DNA of 64,000 nucleotides from Rubrimonas cliftonensis (lineage in GTDB: Bacteria; Pseudomonadota; Alphaproteobacteria; Rhodobacterales; Rhodobacteraceae). How positions within the stretch are numbered: the stretch's first letter is position 1; each line of letters starts with the position of its first letter. The stretch covers positions 124,001 through 188,000 of the forward strand of contig NZ_FNQM01000003.1 of assembly GCF_900107585.1 (NCBI RefSeq), given 5' to 3'. Below the pieces are notes generated by a model. That model did no database searches, was not told the origin of the DNA, and saw only the letters and a program-made list of their open reading frames with translations. Below, piece by piece: positions 17,700 through 27,260 of this stretch. The translations under genes were made by a program, and so were the position numbers.

Positions 17700-18431
17700 A
17701 TGAGCGGACGCGGCCCGGGCGCGGCGCAGGAACGCCTCGCCGGCGAGCGCGCGGCGCTGTTCGAGCGACTGGGCCGCAAGGTGGACGCCGGGCTGATCGA
17801 CGCGGCGCTGACGCACCCCTCGGCCGCGAGCCGGGCGCGGCCGGACTATCAGCGGCTTGAGTTCCTCGGCGACCGCGTGCTCGGGCTGGTGATCGCCGAG
17901 GCGCTGATGGCGCGCTATCCGCAGGAGGCCGAGGGCAAGCTCGCGCCGCGGCTCAACGCGCTGGTGCGGGCGGAGGCCTGCGCGCAGGCCGCGGCCTCCA
18001 TCGATCTCGGCGCGCATCTGCGGCTCGACCGCGGCGAGGCCCGCGCCGGGGGCCGGAAACGGACGCGCTCGCTCGGCGACGCGATGGAGGCGGTGATCGC
18101 GGCCGTCTATCTCGACGCCGGCTTCGAGGCGGCGCGCGCGGTGGTGCTGAAGCTGTGGGCGCCGCTGATCGCCACGCAGGGCGCCGAGGCGCCGACCGAG
18201 CCCAAGAGCGCGCTGCAGGAGTGGGCGGAGGCCCGCGGCCTGCCGCTGCCGGCCTACACGCTGCTCTCCCGCAGCGGCCCCGACCACGCGCTGCGCTTCG
18301 AGATCGAGGCGAGCGTCGAGACGGAACAGGGCCCGCGCTCTGCGCGGGCGGAGGCGAGCTCCAAGCGCGCCGCGGAGAAAGCCGCCGCCGCGGCTCTGGT
18401 CGCGCGGCTCAGGGGAGACGGGAATGGCTGA
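17700..18431 (+). CDS. rnc: Ribonuclease III
   Basis: Double-strand-specific endoribonuclease that processes rRNA precursors. The 243-aa protein has the nuclease signature YQRLEFLGDRVLGLVIAE, the second acidic site SLGDAMEAVIAAVYLDAGF and a C-terminal double-stranded-RNA-binding domain (PKSALQEWAEARG to the end). The last 8 nt overlap era. Confidence 0.96.
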   Translation: MSGRGPGAAQERLAGERAALFERLGRKVDAGLIDAALTHPSAASRARPDYQRLEFLGDRVLGLVIAEALMARYPQEAEGKLAPRLNALVRAEACAQAAASIDLGAHLRLDRGEARAGGRKRTRSLGDAMEAVIAAVYLDAGFEAARAVVLKLWAPLIATQGAEAPTEPKSALQEWAEARGLPLPAYTLLSRSGPDHALRFEIEASVETEQGPRSARAEASSKRAAEKAAAAALVARLRGDGNG

Positions 18432-19377
18432 GAAGACGGCGGACGAGACGGCCGCAGAGGAGCCGGCGGGGGCGGCGCCGCGCTGCGGCTTCGCCGCGCT
18501 GATCGGCGAGCCTAACGCCGGCAAGTCCACGCTCCTGAACCGCATGGTGGGACAGAAGATCTCCATCGTCACCCACAAGGTGCAGACGACGCGCGCCCGC
18601 GTGCGCGGCGTCGCCATCGAGGGCGCGGCGCAGATCGTGTTCGTGGACACGCCGGGCCTGTTCCGCCCGCGTCGCCGGCTCGACCGCGCGATGGTCGCCG
18701 CGGCCTGGGCCGGCGCCGACGACGCCGACGTGGTGTGCCTGATGATCGAGGCCCATCGCGGCCTGACCGAGGGCGTCGAGGCCATTCTCGCGACGCTCGA
18801 CGCGCATGCCGGGGACCGCCCGGTGGCGCTGGTGATCAACAAGATCGACCGGATGCGGCGCGACGCGCTGCTGGCGCTGACAGCGGAGATGAACGCGCGC
18901 CGCGCCTTCGCCGCCACCTTCCTGATCTCCGCCGAGAACGGCGACGGCGTGGACGACCTGCGCCGCTGGCTCGCCGGCGCCATGCCCGAGGGGCCGTGGC
19001 TCTACCCCGAGGACCAGATCGCCGACGCGCCGATGCGCGTCATCGCCGCCGAGATCACCCGCGAGAAGCTGACGCTGCGCCTGCATGAGGAGCTGCCCTA
19101 CCAGCTCACCGTCGAGACGGAGACCTGGGAGGAGCGCGAGGACGGCTCGGCGCGCATCGAACAGGTCGTCTATGTCGGGCGCGAGGGCCACAAGGGCATC
19201 GCGCTGGGCAGGAAGGGCGAGACGATCAAGGCGATCGGCTCGGCCGCCCGCGCCGACATCGCCGAGGCGCTGGGGCGGCCGGTGCACCTGTTCCTGACGG
19301 TGAAGGTGCGGCCCGACTGGGAGCGCGAGCGCGACCGCTACAGCGCCATGGGGCTCGATTTTCCCGAGGGAAACTAG
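18424..19377 (+). CDS. era: GTPase Era
   Basis: Essential GTPase that assists 30S assembly by binding the 3' end of 16S rRNA. The 317-aa protein has G1 GEPNAGKST, G3 VDTPGLF, G4 NKID and the C-terminal KH domain (GRKGETIKAIGSAARADI). An Ala/Glu-rich N-terminal extension of about 15 residues precedes the G domain. It overlaps rnc by 8 nt, implying translational coupling. Confidence 0.96.
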   Translation: MAEKTADETAAEEPAGAAPRCGFAALIGEPNAGKSTLLNRMVGQKISIVTHKVQTTRARVRGVAIEGAAQIVFVDTPGLFRPRRRLDRAMVAAAWAGADDADVVCLMIEAHRGLTEGVEAILATLDAHAGDRPVALVINKIDRMRRDALLALTAEMNARRAFAATFLISAENGDGVDDLRRWLAGAMPEGPWLYPEDQIADAPMRVIAAEITREKLTLRLHEELPYQLTVETETWEEREDGSARIEQVVYVGREGHKGIALGRKGETIKAIGSAARADIAEALGRPVHLFLTVKVRPDWERERDRYSAMGLDFPEGN

Positions 19378-19381
19378 GCGC

Positions 19382-19711
19382 TTGGCGGGCGTCACCACGG
19401 CGTTCTGGGTCTCCGCCTACCGGATGCGGCTGGAGGCGGCGGGGATCGGCGTCTATCTGACGAAGCGCGGCGACCCCGACGCCGGCGCCGTGCTGGTGAA
19501 GATCGCGCGGCCCGACGGCTCGGCGACGCTCTGGGGACGGGCCTATGGCGAGGACGGCCGGCGGGTCTGGGCCGCGCTCGCCGAGGGGCCCGAGCGGGAG
19601 GTGGACGACGCGGCGACGCGACAGGCGCGTGTCGACCCCGACCTGTGGCTCATCGAACTGGAGGACCGCGACGGCCGGACGCTGTTGGACGAGCCGGGGC
19701 TGTCGGAGTAA
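19382..19711 (+). CDS. DUF1491 family protein
   Basis: A 109-aa protein with the DUF1491 pattern: TAFWVSAYRMRLEAAGIGVYL, GDPDAGAVLVKI and VDPDLWLIELED. Function unknown. It starts with TTG at 19382, 4 nt after era, and is the last gene of the operon because a hairpin terminator follows 10 nt later. In related genomes recO usually comes next; it is not here. Confidence 0.85.
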   Translation: MAGVTTAFWVSAYRMRLEAAGIGVYLTKRGDPDAGAVLVKIARPDGSATLWGRAYGEDGRRVWAALAEGPEREVDDAATRQARVDPDLWLIELEDRDGRTLLDEPGLSE

Positions 19712-19721
19712 GGCGCCCGCT

Positions 19722-19745
19722 GTTTCCATTTCGGAAACTTCTTTT
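19722..19745 (+). terminator. Rho-independent terminator of the era operon
   Basis: GTTTCC (19722-19727) pairs with GGAAAC (19733-19738) around a 5-nt loop, followed by TTCTTTT. Confidence 0.65.
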
Positions 19746-20106
19746 GGGCCTGTGGAGCCGGCGGCGCGTAGGCGCCGGCGATGACTCTGTCATCGGCGGC
19801 GTGGCGACAAGCGAGGACAGCCTTGTGCGCCGCGCTGGCGAAAGTGCTCGCCGCCGCCGCGACGCCTTCGTGAAACTCTCAATGTTCTGCTGGTCTTGCG
19901 GGTGATTTCGGAAGAGGACTCGCCGTTTCTGCAAAGGTGCGTTTCGGGGCGGTTCTGACGCTTTCCGGCGCTGCTGCGGGCCGCCCTCACCCCGGCCCTC
20001 TCCCGCCGGGCGGGAGAGGGGGCGATATCGGCGCCGACGGCGCAGCAATCGGCTCTGTAGCGCGAGGTGCGGCGGGCTGGGCGCGGCGGGCCGGGCTTTT
20101 GGACGC
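19746..20106. other. Intergenic region with repeat hairpins; no gene seen
   Basis: Convergent gap between the era operon and the ABC operon. It holds a small hairpin CGATGAC-TCT-GTCATCG (19779-19795) and the stronger REP-like palindrome at 19996-20020. No frame here gives a recognisable product. Confidence 0.55.
19996..20020. repeat. REP-like palindrome
   Basis: CCCTCTCCCGCC pairs perfectly with GGCGGGAGAGGG around a single G, preceded by CCCTCACCCCGG. This string resembles a palindromic element common in proteobacterial intergenic regions. It may also act as a bidirectional terminator for the converging operons. Confidence 0.6.
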
Positions 20107-20994
20107 TCAGGCGCCGGGCTTGCGGACCGGGCGGGCGCCGAGGGCTTCATAGAAGCGCACGCCCTGGCTGTCGTCTCGCCTGCCGAAGCCGGCGCCGGAA
20201 GCCCCGAGGAACACCTGGAGCGCGGCGGCGGAGACCACTGCGGGGAAGCGGCTGGCGCGGGCGGCGTCCATCACGATGCCGAGGTCCTTCACGAAGATGT
20301 CCACGGCGCTGGTGACGTCCTCGCCTTCCGTCATCATGCGCGGGCCGCGGTTGGCGATCATCCACGAGCCGCCGGCGGAGACGTTCAGGACCGAGAGCAC
20401 CTGGGCGGGGTCGAGCCCGAGATGGGCGCCGAAGCTCATCACCTCCGCGGCGACGGCGAGGTTGCAGCCGGCGGCGAGCTGGTGGACCATCTTCATGGTG
20501 GAGCCGGCGCCGGGCGCGTCGCCCAGTCGCCAGACATTGCCGCCCATCGCCTCCAGCAGGGGCTGCGCGGCGCTCCAAGCGGCGTCCGAGCCGGCGGCCA
20601 TCATCGTCAGCGCGCCGGCCTCCGCCCCCACCGCCCCGCCCGAAACGGGGCAGTCGAGATAGGCGAGGCCGAGCGCCTCGGCGGCGGCCCCGATCCGCTG
20701 CGCGTCCGCCGGGGGCACGGTGACGCCGGAAATCACCAGCGCGCCCTTCGGCAGCGCGGGCCCGGCCTCGGCCATCACGGCGTCGAGCTGCGCGGCGTCG
20801 ACCACCATCACCACCAGCGCCTCGGCGTCGGCGCAGGCCTCGGCGACGGACCCCGCGCGCGCGCCGCCCTGCCCCTCCAGCCAGTCCAGCGCCTGCGCGG
20901 CGACATCGAAGCCCGTGACGCGATGCTGCGACTTCAGCAGGTTGCCGGCCATGCCCCGGCCCATGGCGCCGAGGCCGACGAACGCGACGTTCAT
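20107..20994 (-). CDS. NAD(P)-dependent beta-hydroxyacid dehydrogenase (3-HIBADH/LtnD-like)
   Basis: A 295-aa dehydrogenase with N-terminal Rossmann motif VAFVGLGAMGRGMAGNLL, the substrate-site motif DCPVSGGAVGAEAG, catalytic Lys in GSTMKMVHQLAAG and the GGSWMIANRGPRMM segment. This family oxidises 3-hydroxy acids such as 3-hydroxyisobutyrate, tartronate semialdehyde (reverse direction) or L-threonate; the last segment recalls L-threonate dehydrogenase LtnD. It overlaps the upstream permease gene by ATGA and ends the operon, so its substrate is probably the imported compound or a product of it. Confidence 0.83.
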   Translation of the reverse strand: MNVAFVGLGAMGRGMAGNLLKSQHRVTGFDVAAQALDWLEGQGGARAGSVAEACADAEALVVMVVDAAQLDAVMAEAGPALPKGALVISGVTVPPADAQRIGAAAEALGLAYLDCPVSGGAVGAEAGALTMMAAGSDAAWSAAQPLLEAMGGNVWRLGDAPGAGSTMKMVHQLAAGCNLAVAAEVMSFGAHLGLDPAQVLSVLNVSAGGSWMIANRGPRMMTEGEDVTSAVDIFVKDLGIVMDAARASRFPAVVSAAALQVFLGASGAGFGRRDDSQGVRFYEALGARPVRKPGA

Positions 20995-21905
20995 TCCTTC
21001 ACCGCGCCGGTCATGGCGGCGACGTAATGCTCGACGAAGAAGGCGTAGAGGATGACCAGCGGCAGCGAGCCGATCAGCGCGCCGGCCATGATCGAGCCCC
21101 AGCGGAAGATGTCGCCGTCGGTGAAGTTGGTCACGATGGCGACCGGGACGGTCTTGTTGGAGGCGTCGGAGATGAACACCAGCGCGTAGATGAACTCGTT
21201 CCAGCACAGCGTGAAGCAGAAGATGAAGGACGAGATCAGGCCGGGGATGGCGAGCGGCAGGATGATCTTTATCAGGATCTGCCAGCGCGTCGCGCCGTCG
21301 ATCAGCGCACATTCCTCAAGCTCGTAGGGAATGGTCTTGAAGTAGCCCATCAGGAGCCAGGTCGAGAACGGGATCAGGATGGTCGGGTAGGTCAGGATCA
21401 GCGCGAAGGGCGTGTCGAACAGGCCGTACTGCACGATGATCATCGCCAGCGGGATGAACAGGATCGACGGCGGCACGAGATAGGCGAGGAAGATCAGCCC
21501 GCCGACCCACTGCGCCCCGCGATAGCGGATGCGCACGATGGCGTAGGCGGCGCCGATGCTCGCGATCAGCGACAGGAAGGTGGCGCCGACCGACACCATC
21601 ATCGTGTTCCAGAGCCAGACGGGATAGTCGGTCTCGAACAGCAGCGTGGTGATGTGCTTGAGGGTCGGGTTCCACGTCCAGAGCGGGAAGGTTCCGTCGA
21701 GGTCGATCAGCTCGCCGTCCGGCTTCACCGCCGTCAGGCCCATCCAGTAGAACGGGAACAGCAGCACGACCATGATGACGCCGAGCGGCAGCCAGAGATT
21801 GACCAGCCGGCGGCCCCGCGTCTCGAGATAGTCCATGCCCTCGGTCGCGTCAGCCTGTTCGACGGTCACGGCCATGCGGCTCGTCGAGGTGCGGGCGTCA
21901 GTCAT
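20991..21905 (-). CDS. Carbohydrate ABC transporter permease (MalG type)
   Basis: A 304-aa inner-membrane permease with about six membrane segments and the EAA loop YELEECALIDGATRWQILIK, which couples to the ATPase. It starts inside the last codons of the preceding permease gene (8-nt overlap) and ends overlapping the dehydrogenase start. CUT1 family by organisation: two separate permeases, a binding protein and one MalK-like ATPase. Confidence 0.9.
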   Translation of the reverse strand: MTDARTSTSRMAVTVEQADATEGMDYLETRGRRLVNLWLPLGVIMVVLLFPFYWMGLTAVKPDGELIDLDGTFPLWTWNPTLKHITTLLFETDYPVWLWNTMMVSVGATFLSLIASIGAAYAIVRIRYRGAQWVGGLIFLAYLVPPSILFIPLAMIIVQYGLFDTPFALILTYPTILIPFSTWLLMGYFKTIPYELEECALIDGATRWQILIKIILPLAIPGLISSFIFCFTLCWNEFIYALVFISDASNKTVPVAIVTNFTDGDIFRWGSIMAGALIGSLPLVILYAFFVEHYVAAMTGAVKE

Positions 21906-22860
21906 CGGAGCCTCCGCTCTGCCATTTGCGGCGCTGCAGGCCGAACCACGAGAACATGATCGCGGCGAGCAGGAAGGGGATCATCGCGGTGGCGATCGCC
22001 GCGCCCTCGCCGAGATTGCCGCCGAGGATGGCGCGCTGGTAGCTCAGCGTCGCCATCAGATGCGTGGCGTTGAACGGGCCGCCGCGCGTCAGCACCCAGA
22101 TGAGCTGGAAGTCGGTGAAGGTGAACAGCACCGAGAAGGTCATCACCACGGCGATGATGGGCGTCAGCAGCGGGTAGGTGATGAAGCGGAACAACTGCCA
22201 GCGGGTCGCCCCGTCGATGGTCGCGGCCTCGTAGAGCGAGCCCGGCACTGTCTGGAGCCCCGCCAGCAGCGTGATGGCGATGAACGGCACGCCGCGCCAG
22301 ATGTTGGCGAAGATCACGCTCGCCCGCGCCATCGTGCTGTCGCCGAGCCAGTTGATCTGGTGGTCGATCAGCCCCAGCCCCTGGAGCATCCAGGTGATGA
22401 TCGAGAACTGCGTGTCGAAGATCCACCAGAACGCCACCGCCGAGAGCACCGTGGGCACGATGAACGGGATCAGCACCACCGCGCGGATGATCGCCTTGAA
22501 CCGCATGTGCCGGTTCAGCAGCAGCGCGAGGTAGAGGCCGATGGCGAATTTCAGCACGCTGGCGACGGTGGTGTAGAGCAGCGTGTTGAACACGCTCAGC
22601 CAGAACACGTCGTCGCCCCAGAGCCAGGCGTAGTTCTCGAAGCCGATGAATTCGCCGGGGCGGCCGATGCGGCTGTCGGTGAAGGAGAGCCAGACGCCGA
22701 GGCCCAGCGGGTAGGCCAGGAACAGGATCAGGAAGCCCGCCGCCGGCAGCATGAACCAAAGCCCGAGCCAGTTGCGATTGGTCTGCAGCCGGGTCCAGGC
22801 GCTCGCCCCGCCGGCCTTGGCGGCGGCGGAGCGCGTGGGGCTGAGCGGCACGTCTGCCAT
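21898..22860 (-). CDS. Carbohydrate ABC transporter permease (MalF type)
   Basis: A 320-aa permease, first of the pair. It has an N-terminal segment WLGLWFMLPAAGFLILFLA, further membrane helices and the EAA loop SLYEAATIDGATRWQLFRF. It lies 70 bp after the binding-protein gene and overlaps the second permease by 8 nt. Confidence 0.9.
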   Translation of the reverse strand: MADVPLSPTRSAAAKAGGASAWTRLQTNRNWLGLWFMLPAAGFLILFLAYPLGLGVWLSFTDSRIGRPGEFIGFENYAWLWGDDVFWLSVFNTLLYTTVASVLKFAIGLYLALLLNRHMRFKAIIRAVVLIPFIVPTVLSAVAFWWIFDTQFSIITWMLQGLGLIDHQINWLGDSTMARASVIFANIWRGVPFIAITLLAGLQTVPGSLYEAATIDGATRWQLFRFITYPLLTPIIAVVMTFSVLFTFTDFQLIWVLTRGGPFNATHLMATLSYQRAILGGNLGEGAAIATAMIPFLLAAIMFSWFGLQRRKWQSGGSDD

Positions 22861-22930
22861 GGGCGGCGCTTCCTCTGCGGCGGCCCCGGCGGCTGCCGCC
22901 GGGGCGTCGGTCTGCGTGGCGCGGAAGGCG

Positions 22931-24259
22931 TCAGCGGTAGATGCGCTGGGCCTGCCGCTCGGCGACGCGCATCGCGTCCTGCGGGGTCGAGCGGCCGGAG
23001 CAGGCGTTGGCGATCATGCTGAGCACCACGAAGTCGGCCAGCGCCGAGGCTGCCTTTTCGCCCACCGAGCCGAGGCCGCCCGCCGTCAGCGTGCGATAGG
23101 CCGCGGGCTTGGCCGGGGCGAATTTCGGATCGGCGGTCCAGACGGCGAAATCCTCGCCGGCCGCATAGGCGTGGCTGAGATAGGCCCGCGCGCCGTTCAG
23201 CCACGGCCCGTAGTTCTCAGCCTCCATCATGAACTGCATGAAGGCCTTCACCGCATTGGGATACTTCGTGTAGGTCATCCCCATCAGCGGGTAGCAGATG
23301 TGGAACTCGGTGGGTTTGCCGACCGGCCCGACCGGCCAGTAGGCGTGGTTGATGTCCTCGGCCATCGCGGCCATCTTCTCGTCGCCCTCGGCGGCTGCGT
23401 TCTGCGCGGCGGCGTAGATAGAGACGCCGTTGTTGGTGAGGAACACCTCCTCGGCCAGGAACGCCTTGTTGTTGAAGCTGTCGTTCCAGGACGCGGTGCC
23501 GGGGATCCAGACGTCGTAGAGGTTCTTGGCGTAGACCAGCGCCGCCTCGGTCTCGGGCGAGTTGATGATCACGTTGTCGTCGGCGTCGACCAGGTTGCCG
23601 CCATGGCTCCACAGGCACCAGTGGACCCAGGCGTTGCCGTCGCCGGAGGCGAAGCCGAGCGCCATGCCGGCGGGCTTGCCGATGCGGTTCAGGGCGCGGT
23701 TGAGCTCAAGGAAGCCCTCGGTGTCGCCCGGCATCTCCGAGAAACCGGCCTCCGCGATGGCGGACTGGCGGTAGTTGATGAGGTTGGCGTTGTAGGCCAC
23801 CGGCAGGGCGATCCATTGGTCGCCGGACTTGCCGTAGACCTCTGCGGACGGCGCCCAGCCGCCATACTTGTTGCCGATGTAGTCGGCGACGTCGGTGACG
23901 TCGATGCAGCGGTCGCTGAACAGGTGCGGCAGCGAGTAGAGGCCCCAGAACATGTCCGGCCCCGAGCCGACATTGGCGGCGACCGAGGCCTTGGGCTGCA
24001 CGTCGTCCATGCCCTCGCTCAGCACCTCCACCGGCACGCCGGTGGCGGCGGTGAAGGCGGCGACGAGCGCCATGAAGCTGTCCTCCTCGGACTGGATGAA
24101 GCGCCGCCAGCGCAGCAGCTGGAGCGTGGCGCCCTCCTCCGGCGCGTGCAGCATGGAAGTCTGCGCCCAGGCCTTCGCCCAGCCGGTAAGCGACGTGGCC
24201 ATGGCGAGCGCGCCGGTTGCGGCGGTGCTGCGCAGGAGCGAGCGGCGTGTCAGGTTCAT
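22931..24259 (-). CDS. Sugar ABC transporter substrate-binding protein, Tat-exported
   Basis: A 442-aa family 1 extracellular solute-binding protein. The N-terminus MNLTRRSLLRSTAATG has a twin-arginine pattern and a hydrophobic run ending near AWAQ, so export is probably by Tat in folded form. The mature part begins TLQLLRWRRFIQSEEDSF. The ligand cannot be told from sequence. It lies between the ATPase and the permeases in the operon. Confidence 0.88.
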   Translation of the reverse strand: MNLTRRSLLRSTAATGALAMATSLTGWAKAWAQTSMLHAPEEGATLQLLRWRRFIQSEEDSFMALVAAFTAATGVPVEVLSEGMDDVQPKASVAANVGSGPDMFWGLYSLPHLFSDRCIDVTDVADYIGNKYGGWAPSAEVYGKSGDQWIALPVAYNANLINYRQSAIAEAGFSEMPGDTEGFLELNRALNRIGKPAGMALGFASGDGNAWVHWCLWSHGGNLVDADDNVIINSPETEAALVYAKNLYDVWIPGTASWNDSFNNKAFLAEEVFLTNNGVSIYAAAQNAAAEGDEKMAAMAEDINHAYWPVGPVGKPTEFHICYPLMGMTYTKYPNAVKAFMQFMMEAENYGPWLNGARAYLSHAYAAGEDFAVWTADPKFAPAKPAAYRTLTAGGLGSVGEKAASALADFVVLSMIANACSGRSTPQDAMRVAERQAQRIYR

Positions 24260-24334
24260 CGGTAGTCCTCCCCTTTCGTTGCGCCGGAGGTTCGCTCCGG
24301 TCTGGTCGTCTCCGTCCGTGAGGCCCGCGACGCG

Positions 24335-25411
<1,077 letters not shown>

Positions 25412-25508
25412 GCGCTTGACCCTCCCCAGGGCGGTTTCCTTCACGCGCCGGTTGGTCCGGCGTCGCACGGTCGAGCATTCCGCCCCGGGGACGCGCAGTC
25501 AAGCACTT

Positions 25509-25524
25509 GTTAAATCGATTTAAC
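25509..25524. promoter_or_regulatory. Perfect 16-bp palindrome, LacI-type operator candidate
   Basis: GTTAAATCGATTTAAC is fully self-complementary with a central CG, like LacI-family operators. It lies between the divergent ABC importer operon (start 25411) and the cupin gene (start 25636). No LacI-family regulator is encoded in the window. Confidence 0.6.
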
Positions 25525-25635
25525 GAACGCGCCTCACGCTGTGGGGCCGGGCGGAGCCCGGCGCTTGCGTCCGCGCGTCGCCAGGCGCATCACCGCGGCG
25601 CGCGCCATGCGCCAGATCATGGGAGAGAGACAAGG

Positions 25636-26469
25636 ATGCCGACGACCTACGCCTCGCCCCCCGGCGGCCTGCCGTCGCAGACGACCCTGCTGAGTGATCG
25701 GGCGGTCTTCACCGAAGCGTATGCGGTGCTGCCCAAAGGCGTGCTGCGCGACATCGTAACGAGCCGCCTGCCCGGCTGGCGTGGGACGCGGGCGTGGATC
25801 ATCGCGCGACCCATGAGCGGCTTTGCGGAGACCTTCGCGCAGTATGTCGTCGAGGTCGCGCCGGGCGGCGGCTTCGACGGGCCGGGCTCTCCCGAGCCCG
25901 ACCCGGCCGGCCAGGCGGCGCTGTTCGTCACCGCCGGCTCGGCGGCGCTGACCATCGGCGGCGAGCGCCATGCGCTGGGGCCCGGCGGCTTCGCCTACGT
26001 CCCGCCCGCGACGGACTGGACGCTGCTGGCGGAGGACGACGGCCCCTGCGTGTTCCACTGGGTCCGCAAGGCCTGGACGCCGGCGCCGGGGCTGGGCGCG
26101 CCCTGCGCGTTCGTGGCGCAGGAGGCGGAGATCGCGCCCGACCCCATGCCCGGCACGGACGGGGCCTGGGCGACGACGCGGTTCATGGACCCCGACGACT
26201 TGCGGCACGACATGCACATGACCATCGTCTCGATGCGCCCCGGCGCCGCGATCCCGTTCTGCGAGACGCATGTGATGGAGCACGGGCTCTATGTGCTGGA
26301 GGGCAAGGCGGTCTATCGGCTCAACCGCGACTGGGTGGAGGTCGAGGCGGGGGACTTCATGTGGCTGCGCGCCTTCTGCCCGCAGGCGGCCTATGCCGGC
26401 GGCCCCGGCCCGTTCCGCTACCTGCTCTACAAGGACGTGAACCGGCACCCCGCGCTGCAGATCGGTTGA
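25636..26469 (+). CDS. AllE-like bicupin, putative (S)-ureidoglycine aminohydrolase
   Basis: A 277-aa protein with two cupin domains resembling (S)-ureidoglycine aminohydrolase, which releases ammonia from ureidoglycine in allantoin breakdown. The C-terminal cupin has FCETHVMEHGLYVLEGKAVY, giving the Glu/His metal-ligand pattern, and ends with a conserved FRYLLYKDVNRHP. The ATG at 25636 follows a purine-rich GGGAGAGAGACAAGG. No allantoinase, allantoicase or urate gene is nearby. It is divergent from a sugar-type importer across a palindromic operator, so another role is possible. Confidence 0.72.
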   Translation: MPTTYASPPGGLPSQTTLLSDRAVFTEAYAVLPKGVLRDIVTSRLPGWRGTRAWIIARPMSGFAETFAQYVVEVAPGGGFDGPGSPEPDPAGQAALFVTAGSAALTIGGERHALGPGGFAYVPPATDWTLLAEDDGPCVFHWVRKAWTPAPGLGAPCAFVAQEAEIAPDPMPGTDGAWATTRFMDPDDLRHDMHMTIVSMRPGAAIPFCETHVMEHGLYVLEGKAVYRLNRDWVEVEAGDFMWLRAFCPQAAYAGGPGPFRYLLYKDVNRHPALQIG

Positions 26470-26579
26470 CGGACGCGGCGAACGTCTCGCTTGATCGGCG
26501 CCGTCGATGCGCCCACCCTCTGCGCGAGAGCGGATCGGAACCCGTCCCACCGCCGCGCGCCGCATTGGGAGATACGCCG

Positions 26580-27059
26580 ATGGCCTGCACCTACATGCTT
26601 GAGCCGAAAGGCCACGAGAAGAAGGGCAAGCCCTGCGGGCGGCCGGAGTCGAAGGATGGCCTGTGCATCCTGCACCAGCCTGCGCCGACGACCGTCGCGG
26701 TGACGCCTGTCACCTATAGCTGGTCTCCGAAGCGCGAGGACGGCACGACGACGGTCAACCAGAAGTTCCAGGACGCCTGCGACGAGGTTTCGGAGCAGAT
26801 CCAGAAGTACTGCGACAACGGCCCCGCGACCGGCGGACAGACCTTCACCGGAAAGACCGGCGCCAAGAACGACACCTTCCAGCTGCTGCACCAGACGCAA
26901 CCGCGCACGAACCACACCTTCTTCTACAACTGGCAGGGCGCGGTGATGCACGTCTACGCCGCCGGAAAGCACACCGGCACGACGAACACGAAGTATGCGC
27001 TGACATGGTTCGACGGCTCGTCGGCGACGATCGACCTCAAGAAGAGCACCATCGTCTGA
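26580..27059 (+). CDS. Hypothetical protein with N-terminal Cys/His cluster
   Basis: I do not recognise this 159-aa protein. The ATG at 26580 has GGGAG 8 nt upstream. Residues 1-33 hold C3-x15-C19-x9-C29-x2-H32 (GKPCGRP and DGLCILHQ), which could bind zinc. The rest is polar with no signal peptide or membrane segment. It ends with an aromatic, beta-like stretch (HTFFYNWQGAVMHVYAAGKH). Codon use looks less GC-rich than its neighbours, with many Lys, Thr and Asn residues. It lies 29 bp from the 3' end of tRNA-Phe, a position where acquired genes often sit. The gene model is convincing, the function open. Confidence 0.7.
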   Translation: MACTYMLEPKGHEKKGKPCGRPESKDGLCILHQPAPTTVAVTPVTYSWSPKREDGTTTVNQKFQDACDEVSEQIQKYCDNGPATGGQTFTGKTGAKNDTFQLLHQTQPRTNHTFFYNWQGAVMHVYAAGKHTGTTNTKYALTWFDGSSATIDLKKSTIV

Positions 27060-27088
27060 AGTGCGCGCCTCGCGCGCATCGGACTTGA

Positions 27089-27164
27089 TGGTGCCCGGGG
27101 GCGGATTCGAACCACCGACACGCGGATTTTCAATCCGCTGCTCTACCAACTGAGCTACCCGGGC
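27089..27164 (-). tRNA. tRNA-Phe (GAA)
   Basis: 76 nt on the minus strand, folding as a full cloverleaf: acceptor GCCCGGG, D arm GCTCAGTTGG, anticodon stem GCGGA/TCCGC around loop TTGAAAA (anticodon GAA), T arm GGTTCGAATC, and an encoded CCA end. Confidence 0.97.
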
Positions 27165-27260
27165 GACTGCCTCAGCAGTGGCGGCGGGAGTAGCATCGGC
27201 GCGCGGGGGCGTCCAGACCCCAACACGCCGAATGCGCCGACAAAATCGCGCAGGCCGCGG

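Noticed and set aside
20107-20994. Firm call as L-threonate dehydrogenase LtnD
   Set aside because: The family is broad; no threonate kinase or DUF1537 kinase gene is nearby.
25509-25524. CtrA-type binding site (TTAA-N7-TTAA)
   Set aside because: The two TTAA halves are 6 bp apart, not 7, and the whole is a perfect palindrome, which better fits a LacI-type operator.
26580-27164. Integrated element at tRNA-Phe
   Set aside because: No integrase and no second copy of the tRNA 3' end seen in the window; only one atypical gene is present.
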